A stretch of 64,000 bases of DNA from Petrosia ficiformis. Lineage: Eukaryota; Porifera; Demospongiae; Haplosclerida; Petrosiidae. Below the pieces are notes generated by a model. The model saw nothing but the letters and a program-made list of their open reading frames with translations, was not told where the DNA came from and ran no database searches. Location of the stretch: positions 3,633,460 to 3,697,459 of the forward strand of contig OX345641.1 of assembly GCA_947044365.1 (NCBI GenBank), read 5' to 3'. Position 1 is the stretch's first letter; every line of letters begins with the position of its first letter. Shown here piece by piece: positions 15,301 to 31,800 of this stretch. The position numbers and the translations under genes were made by a program.

Positions 15301-18300
15301 ATGTACGAGTGGTCTATTGGTTAAAGTGCTGGCCTGCAATCGAAAGGTTGCAGGTTCAAGCCCCACTAGGTGCAGGTTTTTTTCGCCCATGAGTATTCTC
15401 AGCTTGAGAAGGTGATTACCACAGTGATAGCTCAGTAACAATTCATTATGATTTAGTTTATCACTGATTACCAATATTTTTGGATAGTTATGGCGGCTCT
15501 ATTCCTTTTCCTTCTATCTTCCTTCCTCTTCTCTTCATGAATATCTTCAACCTGTATAGACATACATTGTATTTGTACATGTGTAATTTATAACACATGC
15601 CAACATAAATGTGGTTTCATATTCATATAGGAAGAGTGCTCTGGGATTCCACTTTATACCCTCCCCACTTCTCTAAGATTTGTGATGGAGAAATTTATTT
15701 AAGAAATAAAGTCCACAGAAAAACAGACAGTCTTTTTCCAGGAAACAACATGACTGTAGCTGAACTCGAACCACTGACCATTTGATCAGAAGGTTCAAGC
15801 TCTAACCACTATGCCGCACTGCCTCCTTTTTTCTGTGGACTTCATTACTCATACATGTATAAAACCTATTGTATGGTTAATCCTAACCAACATCTTTCAA
15901 ACCATGACTCTACACACCTTAGTTACTATGCAGAGGAGGTTGTGCACACGTCATTGGATGTTATCAGCCTATGTGACCTATTAGTACATTGACTACATTC
16001 CTGGCCTAAAATTAATATAAAATATGGCGTCTTGTTGTCCAGAGAGTACACAAGATGAAAGACCCTGCAGTATTCCACATATCCATATTAGTATGGCAGG
16101 GCTACAAATCTCTCCTACCATATGAGAGAATGAAATGCATTAAAGCTCTGAGTTCATCTTTGCTTCAAGAAATAGGTTTTTTTTGGCTGCTGTATTAATC
16201 TTCGTCTTGGAACATCTAACCATATCTGTTCTCACAAGGGGACTCTCTTCCTAGACCTTATAGGAGTTGAGAACATGGGATACCTTGAACACGCTTGCGA
16301 TTGAAATCATTGAATAGTTCAACTTATTGACTCAGCACATACATGTAAAGTACACATGTATAACAGTGATTAAATTCCAATGACACGCTCTGACGCATGC
16401 ACAACCTCCTCTGGTTGTTATGGGAATATTGCCTTCTAAAAATTTATTTATATTCAATCCCTTAATTGCTAACTGAAACCCTCTCCTTCCTGTTTGTAAA
16501 GGTGATATTACAAGTGAAGCTATACAATGGAGAAGAAATAAAAATCCATTTACATGTTACCAGGTGGTGTAATGGATAATTTGAAGCTAAATGTAAACAT
16601 GAAATATTATATTGAATTGACACCTAACTACATTTGTAATATAGTATGTGTGTTGCCTGTGTGTGTAAGTATGTTCAATGCTGTATGTATGGTTACATGT
16701 ACATTGATGAAAAATGAATAATTAATAATAAATTAATGTACTTTGAATCGAAGCTAAAGGTAAGCATGAAACTTTATATTGAGTTGACTGACACCTAATA
16801 CAGTATGTGTGTTGTGTGTGTGTGTAGGTATGTTCACTGCTGTATGTATGGCTACATGTACATTGAATGAAAAAATGAATAACTAAGGATACATGTACTT
16901 TGAATCGAAGCTAAAGTTAAACATGACACTTTATATTGAGTTGACTGACACCTAATACAGTATGTGTGTTGTGTGTGTGTGTAGGTATGTTCACTGCTGT
17001 ATGTATGGCTACATGTACATTGAATGAAAAAATGAATAACTAAGGATACATGTACTTTGAATCGAAGCTAAAGTTAAACATGACACTTTATATTGAGTTG
17101 ACTGACACCTAATACAGTATGTGTGTTGTGTGTGTGTGTGTAGGTATGTTCAATGCTGTATGTATGGCTACATGTACATTGAATGAAAAAATGAATAACT
17201 AAGGATACATGTACTTTGAATCGAAGCTAAAGTTAAACATGACACTTTATATTGAGTTGACTGACACCTAATACAGTATGTGGTGTGTGTGTGTGTGTGT
17301 GTGTGTGTAGGTATGTTCAATGCTGTATGTACAGTTACATGTACACTGATGTACATGTACTTTGAAACTTTATATTGTGTGCGTGTGTGTGTGTGTATGT
17401 GGGTATGTAGACTTGTTCAGTTGTTCACTGCATTATGTAGTAAACTAACTTACTAATCTAAACATGAAACTAAAATGAAGTACATTCCATTGAGTTGACA
17501 CCCAATACATGTGTGTGTGGGACAGTGGGCGTGTTAACTGCAGTGTGTACATGTACAGTATGAATGAACAACATACATGTACATGTATATAGAGAAAAAC
17601 GTATCCCTATAGTTGGTTTGTGGTGTTCAGCATTCAATAATCATGGCTGAAGTTCTCATGACTACTTTCTTTTTAAAACGTTTTTTGTAAAACGTAAGGA
17701 ATACATTTTAGTTAGAACAGGTATTTACTCCATAATTACAAGCCAATTGTCAATTAGTTTTATTCTGCAAGTCTGAGCTTGAGCATGCGTTCTATTATGC
17801 ACCTCGTCCATTAATTGACCGAGGACCTCCCCCGCCAACGAATTGACACAATGTGTGGTGTTATCGTGACACAAGTATATATACAGTGTATATACAACTG
17901 TACATGTACATTGTACATGTAGATTCAAACTCGTGAAAAACAATTATAGGGATAACCCTGCAGGCCATAAAAATAATTAATGAATCATACAAATCACATA
18001 TCCATTACTATTGTTACAATGAATATGACAAATCACATATCCCATTAACACATCACTAAATCAACACACACGATTGTTATATCAAATCACACAAATCGCA
18101 TATCCCATTAACTCATCACTAGATCAACACACAAGATTGTTGTAATGATCGAATCATATAAAAGTACAAATCACATATCCCATTAACTCATCACTAAATC
18201 AACACACAAGATTGTTGTAATGATTGAATCATATAAAAGTACAAATCACATATCCCATTAACTCATCACTAGATCAACACACAAGATTGTTGTAATGATT

Positions 18301-21300
18301 GAATCATACAAAAGTACAAATCACATATCCCATTAACTCATCACTAAATCAACACACAAGATTGTTGTAATGATCGAATCATACAAAAGTACAAATCACA
18401 TATCCCATTAACTCATCACTAGATCAACACACAAGATTGTTATAATGAAGTAATGAATCATACAAATCCATTTACTCTATTACTAAATTAATTACTATAG
18501 ATATTGTACATACCACATGTAATTATTATGATTTCTGAAATGTGTATTGGCGGTAGTATCATATTGTTGTGACTAGCAATGAAACAATTCAACAGCTATT
18601 TATAATTAAATAATTCATTTTATGGCTTCCAGGTCCATCTCTATAATTGTTTTCCCAAGAGTTTGATGTACATTACAAATATACACATGTTAGTGTCATG
18701 TACACATGTATGTGTATGTGTTGTATACATAGTTAAGGAAGTTGCATCATTCCAAGGAGCCAGGTCAATTAACGGCATGGCACGTAAAAGAACATGCACT
18801 TGAGATACAGACAAGCAGGAAGAAAGCTGCATGCTTGTGTAGCTAGCATAGAAACCTTCCCACGGGTTCAATATATGTTTATACATTCTTGTGTCACATG
18901 AATACATATGTTGTATACCATTATATACATATTGTAGTTAAAGACGTCGTGTCATTCTAGGAGAGGCTTGGTCAATTAATGGGTGTGGAATGTATACAAA
19001 CACATGCTTGAATGGTTAAAAAGAAGTAACTACATTTACATGTATAATACATGTACATGTACTGTATGTTGAGTTTCAGACAAGAGAATATCATCAGCAA
19101 GATCTAATACTTGCTCTTCCCAAAGCAGTCATAGGGATACTTTTTTCTCAATATACTGTATTATGTAAATATATGTGTGTGTGTTGTGTAATCAGATCAT
19201 GCAGCGAAAGGGGATCTCCTGAGAATTTGCTACAGGAAATGTTTGGTGGGTAATTATAAAAGTGTACATACATGTAATTATAGTATCACGTAGTGAATAC
19301 TGTCCTATTCACCACAATTAAATTACTAACATCCATAAATTAGTAAACAGTACCATTAGCTGAGTCATGATTGGAACTGACTCATTATAAATTCATGGAA
19401 ATTTATTATAGAAACATGCAGATCATTGGTTTTGATAAGCTCATATGGTGCACCATTGGCCCAAAAAGAGCTTCTTATTTGGCATTGCACAGTTCTCTCT
19501 TTGGGCCAGTTAATTATGATTATATTGTCAATAACAGCATTAACTCTTTGTTAATTGGCTCAAGATGTATTCCCAATGGCACACATACTAATCATTGTTG
19601 AGCCAATTTGGCCCATCAACAACTCTGATGCAGATAATGCTATTTGTGTGCATGGAGGATTTCATACAGAGGTTGGAAGAAGTACCAAATAAGAAGCTAC
19701 ATTGTGTATTTGGGCCAATGGTGCACCATATTACTGAGCTTATGAAAAACACTGGTGGATGTATGTGTCTGCAGTAGTACTAAATCCATAAATTAGTAAA
19801 CAATGCCATTGAGTCATGATTGGAACTGACTTATTAAAAATTCATTGAAACGTGTATGCAGATAATGCTACTTGTGTGTATAAAGAATTTCATACAGAAG
19901 TGGGAGGTGGTACCCTATGATCCCCTACTCCCTCTTGAGTTCCAAAATGTTTTTTTTTTTAAATATCACTAGCTATAGACACCAGAAAACATCAGAAACA
20001 ACATCCAAGAACCTAGATTTAAACATTTTGTGGTGTGGTCGGAGCGAGGGCATACCTATCAACCACACATCCACACACTTATCATAATTCAACTTTACAT
20101 AATCTTCTGCTATTCCCCTCCCTGCTCTGATAAAATGAAACCCTGGCATGCACAGTGCAGTTACCCAATCAAGTTTGCTTTGTCAGAGGAAGACATTGTA
20201 TTACATGTACATGTACTGTATATATTATACATGTACATAGGTGGCAGAATAAGAGGGTGGGAGGCATAGTTTATTGCCCCAAAAGTTTGGAAAATATAAT
20301 TCAAAAACTGATTATGAAATTGCTTACCTAATTCTTTGTGATTTTCCAAAAAAAAAAACAAAACAAACCAAAACAAGGTGCTAGAGCTTCACTACACAAC
20401 AAGAGACTCAATGAGTGTTCATTTATTTCAGGAGGTTGCTTGACTTTGGGCGTGCATGACAGGGGTGTGGTTCAGCCAATGTGTGTACATGTACATCTAG
20501 ATGTATATTGTACAATGTGTGTATATGTACATCTACACAATGTAGATGTATATTGTACAATGTGTGTACATGTACATCTAGAATTCTAGATGTATATTGT
20601 CCAATGTGTGTACATGTACATCTAGATGTATATTGTACAATGTGTGTACATGTACATCTAGATGTATATTGTACAATGTGTGTACATGTACATCTAGATG
20701 TATATTGCCCAATGTGTGTACATGTACATCTAGATGTATATTGTCTAATGTGTGTACATGTACATCTAGATGTATATTGTCCAATGTGTGTACATGTACA
20801 TCTAGATGTATATTGTACAATGTGCGTACATGTACATCTAGATATATATTGTCCGATGTGTGTACATGTACATGTACATCTAGACGTATATGTACATGTA
20901 CAACTAGATGTATATTGTACAATGCGTGTACATGTACATCTAGCTGTATATTGTACAATGTGTGTACATGTACATCTAGATGTATATTGTACAATGTGTG
21001 TACATGTACATCTAGATGTACATGTGTGTATATTGTCCAATGTGTGTACATGTACATCTAGATGTATATTGTCCAATGTGTGTACATGTACATGTACATC
21101 TAGATGTATATGTACATGTACAACTAGATGTATATTGTACAATGCGTGTACATGTACATCTAGATGTATATTGTACAATGTGTGTACATGTACATCTAGA
21201 TGTATATTGTCCAATGTGTGTACATGTACATGTACATCTAGATGTATATGTACATGTACAACTAGATGTATATTGTACAATGCGTGTACATGTACATCTA

Positions 21301-24300
21301 GATGTATATTGTACAATGTGTGTACATGTACATCTAGATGTATATTGTACAATGTGTGTACATGTACATCTAGATGTATATTGTCCAATGTGTGTACATG
21401 TACATGTACATCTAGATGTATATGTACATGTACAACTAGATGTATATTGTCCAATGTGTGTACATGTACATCTAGATGTATATTGTACAATGTGCGTACA
21501 TGTTACATGTACATGTACATATAACATGTTCTCAATTAAATAAGAGATGGCTATTTGTGTTAAAAGTGTAGAAAACATTCCTACATGTACATTCCAAATA
21601 CAAGAGTGAAGTTATGCAGGAAATGTCTTACACTCCTTTCACTTTGTAAGTACATGTACATTTATATTAGTATATTAGTATATTAGTATATTAGTATGCT
21701 GGATTCTACAATTCATATGTGAATCAATCAAGTGTGGGAAACATCCTGTAACTAATATATAAGAGAAGCTAATTAGGAAGAAACCCTTCTAACAGTGTTA
21801 CATTAGCAATGAAGTCCACAGAAAAACAGACACTCTTCTTCAAGGAAACAACACGACTGCAGCCATTCCTATCAACTAGTCCCAGTTAGGGGGGCAGCAT
21901 GGCTTAGTGGTTAGAGTTCGGCTGCGGTTGTGTTGTTTCCTGGAAAGAGAGTGCATGTTTTAGTGGACTTGATTGCTAATTCCTGTAACCAATTGCTTCA
22001 GTATGTTATTCCTTTTTAAGCCATTGAGGCTGTTTCTAAATTTTTTAAGACATTAATTGTAGCTAATAAATTATTAAAGTATTTTGTATTTTAAACTAAA
22101 ATACATGTAAATTATATATATAATGTATATAATTATTATAAAATACATGTTATGTATGTACATGTACACAACACTTACACATGTATATACTGTAGTACAA
22201 ATACATGTAAATATACACAAATGCACATGTATAGTACATGTAAATGCAATATGCTATGTAATATACATGTACATGTACATGTACATGTACATATATATAT
22301 ATAATTATATACGTAGTACAAACACATGTAGATATCCACAAATGCACATGTACACATGTACATGTATAGTAAATGCAATATGCTATGATGTAATACACAT
22401 GTACATGTACACAATACATGCATGTACATGTACATATATGTACATGTAAATGTATAGTAAATGCAATATGCTATGATGTAATACACATGTACATGTACAC
22501 AATACTACATGCATGTATATAGTACAAATACATGTAAATATACACAAATGCACATGTAAAGTAACATGAGTACACGTACATATATGTACATGTAAATGGT
22601 AAATGCAATATGCTATGATGTAATACACATGTACATGTACACAATACTACATGCATGTATATAGTACAAATACATGTAAATATACACAAATGCACATGTA
22701 CACATGTACATGTATAGTAAATGCAATATGCTATGATGTAATACACATGTACATGTACACAATACATGCATGTACATGTATATAGTACAAATACATGTAA
22801 ATATACACAAATGCACATGTAAAGTAACATGAGTACATGTACATATATGTACATGTAAATGTATAGTAAATGCAATATGCTATGATGTAATACGCATGTA
22901 CACAATACATATATATGTAAATATCCACAAATGCACATGCACATATATACATGTAACAAGATCACAGGCATTTCACACCTCACAGGTGAGTTTATGCATG
23001 ACCAAACAAATCTAATGTTGGCCAACAGCCATGTGCACTCTAAATACAAAGAATTTTGTTTCCATAACAACCAATGTAAAATATGTGACTATATGTCTAT
23101 GAGAATTTGATATTTGATATATTATTATAGACATAGTTCCTATAGATATCTACTAATAGTTGAAGTACATCATTTAATTATTATATAGCATGTACATGTA
23201 CATGTAATTAGAGTATCAATTGGTATATACTGCATATACAGTATCAATTGGTATGTAGTATATACTGTATAGATGTAATTCCAGTATCAATTGGTATGTA
23301 GTATATACTGTATAGATGTAATTCCAGTATCAATTGGTATGTAGTATATACTGTATAGATGTAAATACTGCATGTGTACATGTATATATGATAATGTACA
23401 TGTACATGCCTGGATGTGCACATGTAATTACATGTACAGTATCAATATGTACATGTACATGTGTATATGGTACATGTACATGCACATGTACATGATGTAG
23501 TAATTAGAATATGAATGTGGTATGATAATGCACATTCACGTCTACATGTATATATATTGTACATGTATATGGTACATGTACATGTACATGTAGATGATGT
23601 AGTAATTAAAATATGAATGTGGTATGATAATGCACATTCACGTCTACATGTATATATATTGTACATGTATATGGTACATGTACATGTATATGTAGATGAT
23701 GTAGTAATTAAAATATGAATGTGGTATGATAATGCACATTCACGTCTACATGTACATGTATATATATTGTGCATGTATATTGTACATGTATATGGTACAT
23801 GTACATGTACATGTAGATGATGTAGTAATTAAAATATGAATGTGGTATGATAATGCACATTCACGTCTACATGTATATATATTGTACATGTATATTGTAC
23901 ATGTATATGGTACATGTACATGTACATGTAGATGATGTAGTAATTAAAATATGAATGTGGTATGATAATGCACATTCACGTCTACATGTATATATATTGT
24001 ACATGTATATGGTACATGTACATGTATATGTAGATGATGTAGTAATTAGAATATCAATGTGGTTATGATAATGCACATTCACATGGTACATGTATATATA
24101 TTGTGCATGTACATGTATATGGTACATGTACAAGTACATGTAGATGATGTAGTAATTAGAATATCAATGTGGTATGATAATGCACATTCACATGGTACAT
24201 GTATATATATTGTGCATGTATATGGTACATGTACATGTACATGTAGATGATGTAGTAATTAGAATATCAATGTGGTTATGATAATGCACATTCACATGGT

Positions 24301-25761
24301 ACATGTATATATATTGTGCATGTATATGGTACATGTACATGTAGATGTAGATGATGTAGTAATTAGAATATCAATGTGGTTATGATAATACACATTCACA
24401 TGGTACATGTACATGTATATATATTGTGCATGTATATGGTACATGTACATGTACAACACTGTATATCTACATGTAGGTGGTGTACATATGTAATATGTAC
24501 ATGTATATACACAGGAGCTTATGAGCATCGCAAAGCGGCACAAAGGAGCGTCAAACTTGAGTATATTTTGCAAACCATTTGTTGTCGAATCACACCTGTG
24601 CAAACTGCCTTACATGGAAAACAGTGATTTAAGTAGGTGTGATAAGTGTTTATTAAAATTTTTAAAATACAATTATTATTATTGAAGCTACATGTATTAC
24701 TAATCGACTATCGTGATCGTCTGACAAGATAAATTTGAATCCACCACTTCTTTCCAGACAGAAACGACACCAGTATAGTCAGCAAAGGATAGGTGTTACC
24801 AAACTCTGTAACAAAAGTGTCAAAGTGCTGTCAGTGTGTTGATTCTACCGGGTGTACAAAAGGACTATTAATAGACAACAACAAAAGCAATATCTCTAAT
24901 GAAATAAGCACATGATGATTAGTTTGTTACATGGTGCAGGATTTGAAACCGCCTCGTACTCAAGCTTTCTCCTCCAGTTTCTTCTTGGCTTGTAGAAATT
25001 GCATGTCCCATTGGAATGTCCCATCCCGGAAATCTGTTCATTGGTTCTTTTGATAACAATTTCATCTTTACTAACAACGAATCTGCTTAGGACTGTGGCT
25101 TTACTGTTCTTCTGCATGAGTTCGTTCAACATTGTTTTCTCGACGATGATTCTAATAATTGCCCACCTACTTCGGAACACTTATCTAAAACCCATCCTTT
25201 TGACCATATTTGGAGTTTTGCTGAAAGTGTGATTCGACAACAGATGGTCAGTTCAGTTTGACGCTCCTTGGTGTCGCTTCGCGGTGCTTATAAGCTAATG
25301 ATATATATATTGCGCATGCTTATGGTACATGTACATGTACATATGCATAATTAGTCATAATGTACAGTTTATTAATTGTACACATGCATATGTATATGTA
25401 CATGTACATATGCATAATTAACAGTGATAATGTACATGTACACAACTTACTTCACATAAAAGTGACTTTAAAGCCTCCTCTTGTATTTGTACAGTGTGGA
25501 TTTGATGAGCTAGTTCTTCTCGACATCTTGATAGAGATGGAAATACAATAGATGAATGAAATGTGACATACATGTACATGTATGGCTTGAGTTTTGCAAT
25601 GGTATATGATATGAAGGTACATGTACATATATAATTTGTACTCTTCATAATCTATCATCTTTGAAATGATGTACATGTATGTACTGCATATGTACTTTGA
25701 GAACCCTCTAATGATCACTATACCGTACTGCAATGCACTTTGAGAACCCTCTAATGATCAC

Positions 25762-25809
<48 letters not shown>

Positions 25810-28800
25810 CATTTGCGATTGCATTATTAATTAAAAATGGTGGAACCTTTTCAGCATACAAAATGGATGTGAGGCTGTATTTCAAGAGAAAGGAAAGAGA
25901 TGAAGATAGTCAGGGAAAGATGCAGGGAAGTCGTCAGATTGAAATGGGTGGAGACTTGGGTGTGTATAAAAACAGTATAATATACATTGTAATCACCACT
26001 CCACTTTGGGGGGGGGGGGGGGGACAATACTGTTTAGTGAACACTGATATGTACAATAATGAAAGTACATGTATGTATTCACTGGTTGCACACAAGCCTA
26101 TGAATATTATTATATAGTGTATTTTAGTAAACCCACAATAATGTCACCATGAACAGACTATAAAAGGCTTGAAGTTGAAGCAATGCACTTTTTAATCTTC
26201 ATGAGAGATGAAAACAAATTTTTGGGAGCCTTAAGGGCTTGTGTATGAAGCAAACACATGTGCACGTGACATCAATGTGGCAATCACATGATGTCCATGT
26301 GAGAAGCATAGGGTGTGCTTGCAATGTTAATTATCCATGTAATTCTCATGTACATACATGTATGTGCCACATGTACACATCAAGTTTTAAAAGATTGACT
26401 GTGATAAATAAACTACATGTACATGTAAATGTACACATAAGCGATAAACAAAAAAATGGGGATTTTCATTTAGTTAATTAAAAGTCATTTACATTCACCT
26501 TTGCCTCAGAAAAATGTCCATTAAACTGTACATTATATTACATGTACATATGTGACCGGCTGTCAAGTCACTTAGTTTCCTGTAATGTACATGTACATGT
26601 ACATGTATATGTAATGTACATGTACATGTACATGGGTCACAGGTCATAATATGCAATTGAGAAATTTAACAAATTATTGAAACTATTTTAAGTATTGAAA
26701 TACAATACATGTACATATGCATGTAGAAATGTATGTATGACATTTATATTGGTGTATGTATATGTATGGATGAATAATATTATATAATAATTATAAAATT
26801 ATGCGCATTCGTAATTATATGTGACCGGCTCTGTGAAAACCAGTCTTATGGATCAAGATTTCAAAGTTGATTTTTTTCTTACCTAATGAATAGAGCATTA
26901 AATTAGCTCTAGAATGATATATTATACATGTACATTGGAGAAAAACGCAATTAAAATTAATGATTAACAATTTATTTAGCAGTGGCTAGCGAAGTACAGA
27001 GAGGTCTCTAAGACTTGCTAAGAGTATCAGAAGACAGGTAACACATTTGTGAAGCTTTTTATGTAATAAAACAGTGATTGCCAAAATAATAATTCAGAAC
27101 TGTCTATTTTTGATCATATCTCCAAATTATATTTTGATCCATAAGACTGGTTTTTGCAGAGCCGGTCACATATAGTCATAACATACTAATTTTGAGGTCA
27201 TCGTGAATGTGAATAGACTATATATTGAATACTTACCCTTGTAGCTGCATGAATAATATAACAATGTAAGCCTCTATCTTCTTTCTACGCATTTCTCTGT
27301 AGACATATCCAACAAATGGATCATAATGTCGACAGCGATATCCTCTCCTAATATAAAAAAAATATATATACTGTATACAATCGTACATGTACATCATCAT
27401 GTGAATAGCACACTGAAACCAGTTTTATGGATTTTGATAATTAAAAAAATTAAATATTCAACAAGCCAGACCTCAAAGAAAGGAGGATGGCAATGTCAAA
27501 AGCATGATCATATTAAAAGCCTCATTGCATTTTTATGACCACATCAAACAAATCAAGACAATGAAAGGAGGATGGGCCACTCCCTTTGCCCCTTTGGGTG
27601 AAACCCTGCTCAATATACACCCATGTACATGTACAGAGTGTCGTGGGTTTGAATCCCACCTGAGGCAACTCTCGTTTTCATTTTTCCATTGCCTCAGGTG
27701 TCTTTCTTTCTTTCTACATCTCCTGTAACATCATGTACATGTATATTTGGCCATTTTGAACACGAAGTCAATGAAGTTTAGTATTTAGAGAGACCAATAT
27801 TTGTTCTTAATTTCTGTACACCAAATTTAGTTTACTTGTTACACAAAATGATGAAATAGCATGATTCACATCAAGACGGATTTCTGCTGAAATAATTTAT
27901 TTCTTGAATGACAGTGTAGTATTAGGACCAAAAGACATACTTAATCCTTTTAACGCATTAGTTGTTTAATATGCTACTATGTAGAAATCACGGGTCGTGT
28001 AATTGTAGTTCTGTAGTTTATGACAATAAATTCTATAAATAAACTAATCCTAGAACAGTGAAATAATCCACTGATCATTATATAACACCACCACAAATTC
28101 ATGAAGTCATGTGCAGTCATTTTAATGACTTTCGCATCAAAAGAGTTTTTTAAGGAATACATGTAGCTCTGTTAATTGGCTCAACGTGCTTTCGCAATAG
28201 CACACACACTAAATGTTATTGAGCCAATTTTGTTCATATTATATTAAAAACCTATTAACAAATCTGCTATAGTAATATAATTTATTATGTACATGTACAA
28301 TATCTGACATTATTACATTTATATACTGTTACTGTATTTCCATTGACTATATACAGTGTACTTTGAGAGTGAAGTACACTGCACTTCAAATGTACCACAC
28401 AGTGTTACGAAATAGTACTATGCTATCACATAGAAAATTCACACATTACAATGATTACAGTATAAAGTAGTACTATAGTACTACTTAGAAGTACATGTAT
28501 AGTTGATTATCGCCTTATTAAAGTGTAGCTCCCATCATAGTATGTAAACTCAGGTACTGTATAATTTGTACATGAATTCATATACAATGTACGTATACAT
28601 CTACATGACTATGTGTACATGTATACATCTAGTCATATACATGTACATGTACCTGTACCTGTACATACCATGCTGCTTGAATCTTCACAGCTGCTTTGTG
28701 TAATTTCAACAAGTTTTGACACTGATAACCTCTCCATGTATGCTGTATAATAATGGCTGCTCTCTCTCTATCCATCTCTTGTGCAACGTCAGTAACAATA

Positions 28801-31800
28801 TGTCCAATTCCAGAACTCATCTCAGCATCCTCAAACCCAATCCTATCAAAAGAACTGCTTTTGTCCTTTTCTTTACTCCTGTTCTCAGACATAGCCTTCT
28901 CCTCAATGTTGCTTTCTCTTAGCACTCTTCTTTGTCCTTGACTAACAGACTCCTTAGTCTTACCATCATCCTCCACACCTTTTGATAATTCTAATACCTG
29001 TATGTCTTCCAAACTCTTAGTAGTAAATACACTAGCTGTCTCCTCATCCTGATCATTTGGAGTAAAATCATGTACATGAACTTCACTATTGTTACAGAGT
29101 TTTTCATTATCTCTTCCTGTTTCTAAGGGTACAGATGATTCCTGTTTGTTCAATTCGATTGTTGAACAAACTATCATGGAACCGTTTGTCTCTGATATAG
29201 ATAAAGCATTGTCAGGAATATTTTGTGTTTTATCTTCAAATTCTGGAACTGTTACAGAATATAACTGAGGAGTTGTTGTCGTAGTAACAGTTGTCATGGC
29301 TACATCTACTATCGTATTATCAATGGAGTTATTACTATGTGTGATACTATTGTAAGTGATATTGTTGTTAGTGTTTAGAAGTGTATCGAGGAGTTTGGTA
29401 CCATTGGATAACGATGTTGAAGATAATGGAAGAGAAAATCCATATGCCTAATGTATATGTATAAACACAATTCATTAATGTACATGTAATATACATGTAC
29501 ATGTACAGTATATGTCAATAAAAAGTCACCATACAGTACAGTAGTTACTCAGTAGTTTCATTTCACACTACAATAGTTTAACAGTACTTTTGACAGTAAT
29601 TGGTGTACTTGTCAATTCAACACCACTATACTATACTGACAGTAGAACTAAGGTAATTACTGTTACTGTATGGTGACATTTTATTGACATACATGTACAT
29701 GTATACTGTAAATGTAATGTACACATCCTTCATTTCAGGATCCAATCATCCTTCCGTCCATCCATCCATCCATCCATCCATCCATCCATCCATCCATCCA
29801 TCCTTCCATCCATCCATCCATCCATTAGCTGAACATTGTATATACATGTACATGTACATGCATCTGTCCTTACTTGAGATACTGATGAAGCCAATGAAGA
29901 GGGATCATAATATTCGGTGGAAGTATTATCAGTAACAGGTAGAAAATTAGATAATGATTGAAGCAAACCACCACCTAAAACACAAGAATAATTATATACA
30001 TGTACATGTATACATAATCATGTACATGTAAGTTATAGTATCATGTTATTATAATGAGTAACAGCAGACAGATAAACTAGTATTCAATAAGGAATCAGCT
30101 AAGTGAGCTAAAAATTATCTGTAAATTTACAAGATATACAAAATATAATTGCACTGTTAAGTACAATGTACATGTACATTTATACAATGGATCATGTGTT
30201 GTGTAACATACATACATGTACATGTATACTAAACATGTATATGTGTGTTGTGTACATGTACATGTATATCTATTCGTGTGCTGTGTAGATGTAAAAGAGG
30301 ACAATATCTTAACTTCATTGTTTATCAATCTATTATACATCTACATGTACATGTACAAATACATGTTCATGTACACTGTACAAATACCTGTACACTTTAC
30401 AAATATATTAACATGTACACTGCACAAATACATGTACTTGTACACTGTACAAATATATGTACATGTACACTGCACAAATACATGTACTTGTACACTGTAT
30501 AAATACATGTACATGCAAATACATGTTCATGTTCACTGTACAAATACATGTACACGCACACTGCACGAATACATGTACTTGTACACTGTACAAATACATG
30601 TACTTGTACACTACACTGCATACATGTACACATACATGTACACTGCATACATGTACTTGTACCAGGGTTGGGCCAAGCCCTATAAAAAAAGAGCTTAAGC
30701 ACAAGTTCAAGCCCCTCAAATTTGTCAAGCTCAAGCCCCAGCCCATCTAATTTGAATTGAACTTAAGTTAAGCTCAAGCCCTTGGTTAAAAGGCTTAAGT
30801 CTGAGCTCAAGCCTTTTCTTTGGATAATTGGTAATAAACATTTATTTACAAGAAACAACATATCACAATTAGATCTTATGAACATCAATTGTTCAAATCT
30901 TAAGTCAACATCTGTCTGGTCTATAATTTTTATTCACTATGCTGAACAAGCTTTCCACTGCTGCTGATGACGCAGCAAATGTGTTAATCAAAAACGTTTT
31001 CACTTTACAATGGTATTTTTTATTAACTGAAAGAAGCTTCATGAACTAAAAGTGGGCTTAAGTACAAGCCCCGTAATTAGCACATGAGCTTAAGTACAAG
31101 CTCAAGCTCTTGAGCTCGTAAACTAAAAGGGCTTCAAGCCTTCTCAAGCTCTTGATAAACCTGGGCTTAAGCTCCAAAGGGCTTGACCCAACCCTGACTT
31201 GTACACTGTACAAATACATGTACTGGTACACTGTAAAAATACATGACATGCAAATACAAGTACATGTAAATGTACACTGTGCAAATAGATTTTATATGTA
31301 CATGTATATCTACACATGTGTTGTGTCCATGTACATGTAAAGGAGGACAATATCTTAATTTCATTGTTTAATTATTGCTAATGAAAACATTATACATGTA
31401 TACAATAAAATGTACACGTAATGAGCAAATGTACACCATACATGTACATGTACATGTACATGTACATACATGTATATGTACATGTTTAACAAATGAAAAT
31501 CAAATGTTTAAAATAATTAAACGTTAAGGTGTATAATATTAACAAAAATTTAACATGTACATGTATACATTACCATGTATTTCTCAACTACTACATGTAC
31601 ATGTATATTAAAACCATACTAGTTATGAGAAAATAATATACAGTACATGTCAATAAAATGTCACCACCATACAGTAGCAGTAATTATCTTAGTTCTACTG
31701 TCAGTATAGTAGAGTAATTACTGTCTCACTACTGTGGTGTTGAATTGATAATTAAGTACACTTATTATTGTCAAAACTACTGTTGAACTACTGTAGTGTG

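Noticed and set aside
15310..15375. A functional tRNA gene
   Set aside because: A and B boxes are present but the anticodon stem does not pair and there is no proper acceptor stem.
15152..15415. 87-codon plus-strand open frame
   Set aside because: Crosses a Tigger-like MITE end and a SINE head; composition explained by the two repeats.
20423..21578. Open reading frames of up to 355 codons on both strands
   Set aside because: They are translations of a 36-bp tandem repeat, open in several frames at once, with no start context or domain.
24896..25180. 94-codon minus-strand open frame as a gene
   Set aside because: Lies between the long inverted arms of a DNA transposon relic and has no recognised domain; kept only as part of that element.
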